Source: Silurus meridionalis (taxonomy: Eukaryota > Chordata > Actinopteri > Siluriformes > Siluridae). From it: 64,000 nt of DNA. The position numbers were made by a program, and so were the translations under genes. Shown one piece after another: positions 31,575 to 40,249 of this stretch; position 1 is the first letter of the stretch, and each line of letters opens with the position of its first letter. Under the pieces are notes generated by a model. It saw nothing but the letters and a program-made list of their open reading frames with translations. It did not search any database and had not been told where the DNA came from. The stretch is from assembly GCF_014805685.1 (NCBI RefSeq), contig NC_060906.1:5185715-5249714 (forward strand), in the 5' to 3' direction.

Positions 31575-33224
31575 CCTGCTGAAATCATGACTCTCCATCT
31601 TCACAGTCCATGAGAGTTAAGTTTCTACTGAAGTATCAGATGTCTGTACACTTATAAACAGCTCTGCTCTCTGCCTGCTCTCACATTTATTCTTTTTTTT
31701 CTGAATCTGGAGGATGAGAATTCACTGGAATAACAGAAGAAAATGGCACCATAAGGATCGGAAAGCATGATCTTTCACCTACTGATATCAGAACCTATGC
31801 TAGCAACCAAAACTTCTTGAAAGGGGGTTTCACAGGGATATATACCGATAGATTAGTATAAGACGTGTGCCGGTATTCGGTAATGCAGTAAATCGCAGTA
31901 ATGAATATGCACAGTATTGTTATCGCAGACATTTCAAAATAGCGTGAATAATTGTAGATCCAAATGTAGAAGTTTAGAACGTGTCTTAGCTGCTTTTTCA
32001 TGCTAGTACACTGCGTGTGTGCTGTGTAAAAGAGACATGCGCACTCTGACGTAAACAGTCTCCACGTGGAGGAGAAGCATGGCGTAAGGTGGAACACTGA
32101 CGATAATTTATGCCCCTTCTAAAAGGCTAAAGTCAAAGGTTTGAAAATATTTTGGGTAGCGGAAAATGCTGAGGGACTGCTGGTGGAAGACAATTTCCCT
32201 TTGTGTGAAACATGTGGTAGGGAAAGTAGCAGCCAAACACCAGAACACGTCCAACATGTTCTCTCATCTTCCAGAACCATCCAGTGCGATTCAGGAAGAT
32301 AAATGTAATTTAACTTCTTATTTCCGTGTCGTACACCATATAAAAACATTTTTCCACAGAATTGAATACCGTGATAAAACCTTACGGTATTATGCACTGT
32401 AGTGCAGCAGATCCAGGACATCACCATCCGACGTCGCACGTGCCGAACAATGTGCAGCGGCTTGTCCGAGCTTCAGAGTCCCTGAAATTTGTATAATGTT
32501 CCTTAGATAAAATCCCCCTGAAAAACAGAAGAACCAGAGGCTCACCATGCAACATCTCAAGACCAAAAGAGCACAGAGGCTCTGCTGAGCTCCAGAGCAT
32601 GAGTCCCTTAAAACTTTTTTTCATGCTCCAGAGATCCAATCCACTTTCCCCTACAGGGTGGAAGAACCAGGACGTTCTCTTACACTAAGGCATTTTGGCA
32701 ATGTCTTTGGCAGCGCAGTTTGCAGGCGCTCTGGAGGTCCTGCTTTTGAATCGTTTCGCAGTGATATTTATGTAGCACAAGCAATGAAAACGATGACAAG
32801 CATCACGAGGTTCTCCTTCTTTCTCCTCTTTTCTTTCTCTTTCCATGCACACTCACACACAAATAGATTAGAACGCAACACACATTTAGATTAGATGAGA
32901 ATAAAAGGGCACGTTTTTATAGTATCTTATATTTGTATAGCACCAGCACACCTACAAACCATGCTGAACCTGCTGAAATCATGACTCTAAATCTTCACCG
33001 TCCATTACAGTTAAGTTTCTACTGAAGTATCAGATCTCTGTACACTTATATACAGCTCTGCTCTCTGGCTGCTCTTACATTTATTCTTTTCTTTTCTGGA
33101 TGTGGCAGAATGTGTATTCTGCTGAAATCCAATGAGAAAAAAACAGCAATAAGGCTTGGAGGAATTGATCCTTTAAACAAATAAAGCAGGACCTATGCTC
33201 CAAACCAAAACTTCTTGCAAAGGA
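31575..33224. repeat. Direct repeat pair about 1.4 kb apart
   Basis: Segments 31575-31824 and 32969-33224 are diverged direct copies (CCTGCTGAAATCATGACTCT at the start, AACCAAAACTTCTTG at the end). A weaker relative lies at about 54905-54970. Between them at 32520-32750 is a diverged relative of the 31270-31400 segment. No coding function recognised; the small frames in both strands are unsupported. Confidence 0.6.
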
Positions 33225-33437
33225 GGTACAGTATCACACCAGAGGCCATAAATAGAAACTGAATGAAGTTGCTGTCAAAACGAATGTAAATGACATGATT
33301 TCACCACAGTGACACAAGACATGTCTGACTCACGGATCATGTTGATAGACTGTAGGAAGAACCAGCCCCAGAATCCCCATTATACTGTGTGACTCCACTT
33401 TTGACTTTCCATTGTGTAATCCCATACTTCAGCTTCT

Positions 33438-33442
33438 GCTAA

Positions 33443-33485
<43 letters not shown>
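33438..33485. repeat. (AAT)n microsatellite
   Basis: About 15 AAT units with one interruption, just before minisatellite block 2. Confidence 0.95.
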
Positions 33486-33486
<1 letters not shown>

Positions 33487-33511
33487 CCAATAATAATTGA
33501 TATATCAGTTA

Positions 33512-34935
33512 TACCATGGGTCAGAGTAAAGTAGTAGCAGTTATACCAGAGATCAGTGTAAATTAATAATAGCAGTTATACCAGAGGTCAGAGTAAATTA
33601 ATAACAGTTATACCAGAGGTCAGAGTAAATTAATAACAGTTATACCAGAGGTCAGAGTAAATTATTAATAGCAGTTATACCAGAGGTCAGAGTAAATTAA
33701 TAATAGCAGTTATACCAGAGGTCAGTGAAAATTAATAGCAGTTATACCAGAGGTCAGAGTAAATTAATAACAGTTATACCAGAGGTCAGAGTAAATTATT
33801 AATAGCAGTTATACCAGAGGTCAGAGTAAATTATTAATAGCAGTTATACCAGAGGTCAGAGTAAATTATTAATAGCAGTTATACCAGAGGTCAGAGTAAA
33901 TTAATAACAGTTATACAAGAGGTCAGAGTAAATTATTAATAGCAGTTATACCAGAGGTCAGAGTAAATTATTAATAGCAGTTATACCAGAGGTCAGAGTA
34001 AATTAATAGCAGTCATACCAGAGGTCAGAGTAAATTATTTATAGCAGTTATACCAGAGGTCAGAGTAAATTATTAATAGCAGTTATACCAGAGGTCAGAG
34101 TAAATTAATAACAGTTATACCAGAGGTCAGAGTAAATTAATACCAGTTATACCAGAGGTCAGAGTAAATTATTAACAGCAGTTATACCAGAGGTCAGAGT
34201 AAATTAATAACAGTTATACCAGAGGTCAGAGTAAATTATTAATAACAGTTATACCAGAGGTCAGAGTAAATTAATAACAGTTATACCAAAGGTCAGAGTA
34301 AATTAATAACAGTTATACCAGAGGTCAGAGTAAATTAATAATAGCAGTTATACCAGAGGTCAGAGTAAATTATTAATAGCAGTTATACCAGAGATCAGAG
34401 AAAATTATTAATAGCAGTTATACCAAAGGTCGGAGTAAATTAATAACAGTTTTACCAGAGGTCAGAGTAAATTATTAATAGCAGTTATACCAGAGGTCAG
34501 AGTAAAATATTAATAGCAGTTATACCAGAGGTCAGAGTAAAATAATAACAGTTATACCAGAAGTCAGAGTAAATTAATAACAGTTTTACCAGAGATCAGA
34601 GAAAAGTATTAATAGCAGTTATACCAGAGGTCGGAGAAAATTAATAACAGTTATACCAGAGGTCAGAGTAAATTAATAACAGTTATACCGGAGATCAGAT
34701 ATAATTAATAATAGCAGTTATACCAGAGATCAGATAAAATTAGAAATAGCAGTTATACCAGAGATCAGAAAAAAATTATTAATAGCAGTTATACCAGAGG
34801 TCAGAGTAAATTAATAATAGCAGGTATACCAGAGATCAGAGTAAATTAATAACAGTTATACCAGAGGTCAGAGTAAATTAATAGCAGTTATACCAGAGGT
34901 CAGAGTGAATTAATAACAGTTATACCAGAGATCAG
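33512..34935. repeat. 31-36-bp minisatellite, block 2
   Basis: Same unit as block 1, with about 43 units. Many carry the 'attattaatagcag' variant that is absent in block 1, so the arrays have changed since the duplication. Confidence 0.97.
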
Positions 34936-36115
34936 AGTAAAGACAGACAGCGGGCGGGGCAGGTGATGTCACATGGCGTAATCACATGACCCAGCGTCCA
35001 ACTCGCCTCGCCGTGCCGAGTGTTTAGACAGGTCACACGCCCGTGTCTCTCGAGTTTTATCGTTTTGTGTTTTTTTGTGCGTTCACGTCCACCTGACGTC
35101 ATGTGACGTCACGCAGCGTAGATATGGAACTCCGCCGGATATTACCCAGACCGTGCCGAGCGGTTTGATGTGTCACACGTCCGGGTCCAAACGAGTTTAG
35201 GGACACGGTAAGCTAATAGGTTTGCTCGGTGGGCGTGGCCTGTGACGTCACATGACGTCTTCGATTCAGCCGGGGTTCAACTCCCCCCACTGTGCCAAAT
35301 AATTTGACATATCACACGCCCATTTCTGAGCATGTTTTTTTTCGTGCTTATTTGGACTAATGTTGGGGGCGTGGCCTGACGTGACGTCACGTGATGTCAT
35401 TATATTACCCACCGTCCAACTCCCTATGCTACGCTGAGTCCGTGGATATGTCACATGCCCCCCTTCATGTATTTTGATGACCGCGCCCACTTTGATACCC
35501 ATAATGCCCTTCTGCACAAGAAGGGTAATGCCGTCTCCCATGATGCAATTCACCCCAAAGGGGTGTTTGCTTTGATATATGACAAAGTGTCTGGCGTGAG
35601 AGACAAAGTCCAAATCCGTGACGGCGTGGCAGAACCAGGGCGTCGGCTTGCACCGTTCCAGGCCGTCAGATGGCTTTTTGCAGGCGTTCTGGAGGTTCAA
35701 CTTTTTAGGTTCTTAATTGATGTGTCGTCGGGATATTGGGGGACGGTAGCAATCGAAGGGGGCCAAGCACTCGAAACGCCTATGTGCGTCTGGAGGGTTT
35801 AGCCAGAGAAAGGAAGCTGATTCATGGGCTTTTCTTTCTCTTTCCCTGCACCCTCCCCCTCTGGTTCTGTTGCCTTGTTGAGGAATTTTAAACTCCTATG
35901 GAGATTCCCCTGGAGCTCATAGCAGCCACGGTGCTCTCTTCTGGGCATGGGATGTTGGATATTGTGGGAGAGGATCCCATGCACCTAAATGAACACCGTG
36001 GCTGCTCTGAGCTCCAGAGGATGAGTCTTTGTAATGTTTTATCAGCCTGCAGAGATGAAGGCCAAATTCTTTACAAGGTGACAGAACCAGGGCGTTTGTG
36101 TGCACTAAGCCACGT
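34936..36115. repeat. Duplicated segment, copy 2, with CRE satellite
   Basis: Second copy of the 30214-31396 segment. Exact TGACGTCA at 35094, 35104, 35243 and 35382; one site of copy 1 has changed to TGATGTCA (35392). The hairpin recurs at about 35907-36014. Confidence 0.85.
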
Positions 36116-36229
36116 TGCCTGGCTTTTGGCACAATAGATTAGAACAGTACACATATATTATTCGCGCTGGGCGGCAGAACCCGAGGCAGAACCAGTGCAC
36201 TGACTGGCTTTTGATTGCCATTCTCTACC

Positions 36230-36796
36230 TTTCTCTTTTCCTGTTTTTGCTTATCTCTCTTCCTAATCCCTTCTTTCCCTTACCCTGTTTTTTTCTCCTT
36301 TCTCCTGCTTCTACCTTATTCCCTTAACGTTTTTTTGCTAACCTTTCCTCCTACTCCCTTCTTTCCCTTACCCTATTTTTGCTTACCTCTCCTCCTACTC
36401 ACTTCTTTCCCTTACCCTAATTTTGCTCATCTCTCCTCCTACTCCCTTCTTTCCTTACCCTATTTTTGCTTATCTCCTCCTACTCCCTTCTTTCCCTTAC
36501 ACTATTTTTGCTTATCTCTTTTCCTACTCACTTCTTTCCCTTACCCTAATTTTGCTCATCTCTCCTCCTACTCCCTTCTTTCCCTTACCCTATTTTTGCT
36601 TACCTCTCCTCCTACTCCCTTCTTTCACTTACCCTATTTTTGCTTATCTCTCCTCCTACTCCCTTTTTTCTCTTACCCTATTTTTGCTTATCTCTCTTCC
36701 TACTCACTTCTTTCCCTTACACTAATTTTGCTTATCTCTCCTCCTACTCCCTTCTTTCCCTTACCCTATTTTTACTTACCTCTCCTCATACTCCTT
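36230..36796. repeat. 44-bp pyrimidine-rich minisatellite, left part
   Basis: Units of CTTCTTTCCCTTACCCTA + TTTTTGCTTATCTCTCCTCCTACTCC. The unit length cycles through all three frames, which explains the long Leu/Ser/Phe/Pro frame at 36215-36865. The array is cut by the provirus and resumes at 53095. 36793-36796 (CCTT) is the left target duplication. Confidence 0.95.
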
Positions 36797-38496
36797 TGTC
36801 GAGAAAAATATTTCAATCAACCATATCTAGTGTGTGTTATAATCAAACTAATATTATCAAACTAAATTAACCTAATTAACTTAATAAGCAATATAGAACT
36901 TATTAGATGAAGTTTGACAAAACACTATTTGATCTATATGTTAATCAAACCTTTATGTACATCAAGTATTAATAATAATAATAAGGTTTTACATGTGTGA
37001 GTAGGCTAGAAACTGACTGAATGTTATGAGTGTATGGAATAGGCAAAAAAGGACAAGAAACAAACTTGAGGGAGATTAAGCATCTTTATTGAAATAGCAG
37101 GGTGTATGGGGTTCTGCAGCAGCAGGGGAAATGAAGGAGTAGTTGAATCTAGGCCCAGGTGAAGACACAGAAGCATGGACAGGGGACATAAAAGCGTAGC
37201 TTGGTCCAGGGATGGGTGAAGACACAGGAGCACGCTGGTTTGGCGGAACGGGAGAAGCAGGAAAGAACCAGTGGTAGACCAGTGTGAAGGATAGGGAGAA
37301 AACTGTGGTGTCGTGTCAGGAAAACAGGAGCAGTCGTGACGACGGCTGAGATCAGGGAAGTCTGTGTACTCCCATCAAGCATTGTAAGACCCCGCGAAAT
37401 GCGAGGAGGCACGAAGGCATTAGCTGGGATATTTGGGCTAGAGAGCTGTTCTAAAAATGAGTAAACTCAGCAGCAAGAGAGGAGAGCTGAAATTGGCGGT
37501 ACTGTCTGCGAAGAGCACCCAGGGCCGATGGTCTGGGAGGCAGGCGTGGTGGAGCTGGGGAATGAGACCGAGCTGATCGGCGTGGTGGAGCTGGGGAATG
37601 AGACCAACAGAGATAAGATGTTAAAAGGGAATATCATAGTGACGGTTGAGCACAAGTAAAGGATAACACTCAAGAAAATCATATACACTGAGTAACAATC
37701 AGTTCAGAATGCACAAGGTAAAATATAACTTAGGCGCTTACAACCATTAATTAATCAAGCATAGTACGTAAACAAACTATAAACAATGTTATAACTCAAT
37801 CAAATGAAAGTAGAATAGCAGAACAGCATTATAAAAGAATAAAACATAACACTTACCCATTGCAAATGCAGGAGGACAAAATAGGCCGTAAAAGGTTGTT
37901 CACACTTGAAAGACTGAAGAATGTATGGTTAAAACCAGAGAAAAGTAAAAGCCTTTATACTCACTCATATTTTTTAATATAAAATTATGGGCCGGAAAAT
38001 AAGGGAACTGAAAAACACAGGAACTCCAAATATGGTATTGTTGAAAGAATGAACGCCAAGGCCAAAGATAAGGGAATTGACAAGGAAGGCAAAATTCAGA
38101 GACATAAGGGAATTATGGACAAAGAAGGTAAGACCGAGACATAAGGGAATTCTTCAAGGTCAAGGAAGTAGAAAAAATAGTAAGACACGGTGGCCACAAG
38201 GTATAAATACGAGCGTGAAACAACAGTCAGTGTACTTCTTCACTTTGGCATGCTCTATCATTTGTTGATGTGCTGTTCATTTTGATGTGAAGTACCCAGC
38301 TTTTATTGAGCTCATTGAAACCTGCATGGAATAAAGAAGTTTTGCTTTTATTCATCCAGGACTGAGGATCCTTCATTGGCGGTTTGTGTCTATTATATTT
38401 GTGTTTTCTAGAATTGGCTGGGCATTATTGGGAATCCTCTGAGCAAAGAATCCACCCTCGATGTGTCGCCTCAGAGACGGGCTCTGAGTTCCGACA
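36797..38496 (+). repeat. 5' long terminal repeat (1.70 kb)
   Basis: Starts TGTCGAGAAAAATATTTC and ends GAGTTCCGACA (TG...CA). It has a TATA box TATAAATA at 38202-38209 and a poly(A) signal AATAAA at 38330-38335, so U3 is about 1.43 kb and R plus U5 about 0.25 kb. It matches the 3' LTR closely. By eye there are about a dozen substitutions, one 22-bp length change near 37545, and many one-base homopolymer differences. Minus-strand frames in U3 (for example 37149-37412) have no recognisable product. Confidence 0.95.
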
Positions 38497-38503
38497 TATT
38501 TAT

Positions 38504-38519
38504 TGGCGTAACGTGGGGC
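38504..38519 (+). promoter_or_regulatory. Primer-binding site, tRNA-Lys(1,2)-like
   Basis: TGGCG-T-AACGTGGGGC lies 7 nt after the LTR end. It matches the complement of the tRNA-Lys(1,2) 3' end (TGGCGCCCAACGTGGGGC) except that CCC is replaced by a single T. Confidence 0.75.
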
Positions 38520-38601
38520 CCTGAAGGTCAGCACAAAGGTCGAAAACCTGAACAGGGGACCGAGCATCCTGTGGGCTGCAGCCGTTGGAAACAAAATTCA
38601 G

Positions 38602-38615
38602 AGAAAAAGGTAAGC
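38602..38615 (+). promoter_or_regulatory. Probable major splice donor
   Basis: AGAAAAAG|GTAAGCAG, a near-consensus donor about 110 nt after the LTR, placed as expected for making subgenomic env and accessory mRNAs. Confidence 0.6.
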
Positions 38616-38766
38616 AGACACCTGTTATACTCAAAGTCTGTGATTAGTAACTGTATGCCTATGAGGTTGTCGGCCCCGGGGAGGGTATAGACTGCTGGCC
38701 TAGGGCCAAAGAACTATCGGGTGGAAAATTAGTGTTGGATGAGTATAAGCAAAAGTAAAGACATAA

Positions 38767-39178
38767 GTTGTGAGGTGGAGAGTCACTGCGTATAGAGACG
38801 CAGGGTGGGACCCACGTGAATAAAGTTGTGAGGTGGAGAGTCACTGCGTATAGAGACGCAGGGTGGGACCCACGTGAAACTACGGCTAATTGTTTGTACC
38901 TTAGTCTGTCGGACTTTCCATATGGTCTAATTAGGTTGCAGACTAAGCAGACCGAGAACGTAAACCCAAAAGTGAGATCTTGGTGATTCGGTGCAAGTCC
39001 CGATGTGAGAAGGTAACACTTCTCATATAGTCTAAAACAGGAAAGATACCATAGGTCTTTACTAGGGGATCCAGGTTCGTAACCTGGGGTGGAAAGGGTA
39101 CATTTAAAAGGTCGTGAGTTGTCAGGCTCGGAGAGTCACCGTTACAGTACGGGTGGGACCCGAGGATATTGAGATGAA
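38767..39178 (+). ncRNA. Repeated hairpin elements in the retroviral leader
   Basis: Two tandem 58-bp repeats (38767 and 38825) each hold GGAGAGTCA, then a CTGCGT-ATAGAG-ACGCAG hairpin (38786-38803 in the first), then GGGTGGGACCC. A third diverged copy at 39118-39178 keeps GGAGAGTCA and GGGTGGGACCC, but its stem is CCGT-TACAGT-ACGG (39139-39152). A separate 10-bp hairpin with a 6-nt loop lies at 39003-39028. A structured packaging, dimerisation or translation element is inferred. Confidence 0.5.
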
Positions 39179-39486
39179 GTGATGGCCATGTGTACATGTA
39201 CGGTAAAAGAGAAACGTTGTAACTGCAGTTGTGTAAGTGTTGTTGTCATATTGTTCGTGAAAAGCGTGTTTCTGTAAAACCGGATTTATAGTTGTGTTTT
39301 CCATATGTTGATGTTTTGTCTATGAAATTATATGTATGCCTGTGTTTGTATTGTTGCTTGCTGTTTGCTTACGCTGCTTGGGATGATGCTGAGATTGTGA
39401 GTATACTCATATTCTTGGACGAGAGACAGAGCAGGAGAAAGAGGGCGCGGGCACGCGCATACAGACACGGAGCGCACGAGGGGGGG

Positions 39487-39498
39487 TGCGCATGCGCA
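39487..39498. promoter_or_regulatory. NRF1-like palindrome in the leader
   Basis: TGCGCATGCGCA is a full match to the NRF1 consensus YGCGCAYGCGCR, in a GC-rich patch about 150 nt upstream of the first leader ORF. Function is unproven. Confidence 0.4.
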
Positions 39499-39651
39499 TA
39501 GGCGCACGGAGTATAACACACACACACATACACACACATAGTGTTCGCTCGCTGACACACATACACATACATGCATACACTCGGACATACACAGTGAGAA
39601 TAAACGAATAAATAAGATAGAGGAAAATATAACAAGATAAATGTGGATTTG

Positions 39652-39843
39652 ATGGACATAGAGATAGAGACGAACGGACTTAGAACTCATTTCTGGGACG
39701 AAAGAACATATAAAGATAGAAACGGTATAGAGAGGAGGCAGACAGAAAAGCAGATACAAGACAAATTGTGGGCTATTACACGATTACATGGCATAGAGGT
39801 GTTGCACCAGATATTCCCAGAGGAAAACTGGTATGAAAAATAA
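39652..39843 (+). CDS. Leader ORF 1 (upstream of gag), unknown function
   Basis: 63 codons from ATG 39652 (MDIEIETNGLRTHFWDE...) to TAA 39841-39843. Charged, with no signal peptide, membrane segment or known domain. It overlaps leader ORF 2 by 11 nt, so the two may be one gene of about 200 codons split by an indel. In walleye dermal sarcoma virus an accessory gene (orfC) occupies the same place between the 5' LTR and gag; I see no sequence evidence that this is a relative. Unrecognised. Confidence 0.4.
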   Translation: MDIEIETNGLRTHFWDERTYKDRNGIERRQTEKQIQDKLWAITRLHGIEVLHQIFPEENWYEK

Positions 39844-40249
39844 AAAGCATCTGAAACCTCAATTGTTAAGCCCAGTACTGCGCACCCTAGTGGAAGCCCC
39901 TACACCTAGTAAAGCCGTGATACACCTGTTTGATTTCATAGCAGACCCACACAATGAAGACGAGGAACCATTGATAGAATTAAATGCAGAAGTACCTGAA
40001 CAATCTAATTATTGCTCGGGACTGACAGCAACTGTTGTAGTGGAACCTAAAGAGGTGGTGTGGGAAAGAGGGGCAGCTACCTCGATTCTAATCGATAAAA
40101 TCAACTCATTAAGTGGACAAAGCCGAAAAAATCCAACACGACCTTGTAAGACAGTGAGACGGATAAACGTCCATTTAAAGTGGTCTGCTCAAAACAGAAA
40201 CCCAGGCCACCGTGAGAGGCACACAGGGCAAGACAAGGGTGTATCATGA
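39833..40249 (+). CDS. Leader ORF 2, overlapping the gag start (ATGA)
   Basis: 138 codons from ATG 39833 to TGA 40247-40249. The stop overlaps the gag ATG (40246) in the tetranucleotide ATGA, an arrangement compatible with termination-reinitiation. The first half is acidic with a PTPSKAVIHLFDFIADPHNE stretch, and the C-terminal third is basic (KTVRRINVHLKWSAQNRNPG). No domain recognised and no membrane segment. Either a separate accessory protein, the continuation of leader ORF 1 after a frameshift, or part of a larger leader product. Confidence 0.4.
   Translation: MKNKKHLKPQLLSPVLRTLVEAPTPSKAVIHLFDFIADPHNEDEEPLIELNAEVPEQSNYCSGLTATVVVEPKEVVWERGAATSILIDKINSLSGQSRKNPTRPCKTVRRINVHLKWSAQNRNPGHRERHTGQDKGVS

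Noticed and set aside
31575..33224. LTRs of a small retroelement (direct repeats 1.4 kb apart)
   Set aside because: No TG...CA ends, primer site or polypurine tract; a third diverged relative near 54.9 kb suggests local duplication.
36215..36865. 216-codon Leu/Phe/Ser/Pro membrane-like protein
   Set aside because: The 44-bp minisatellite cycles through all frames and produces similar frames three times over; the same occurs at 53117-53664.
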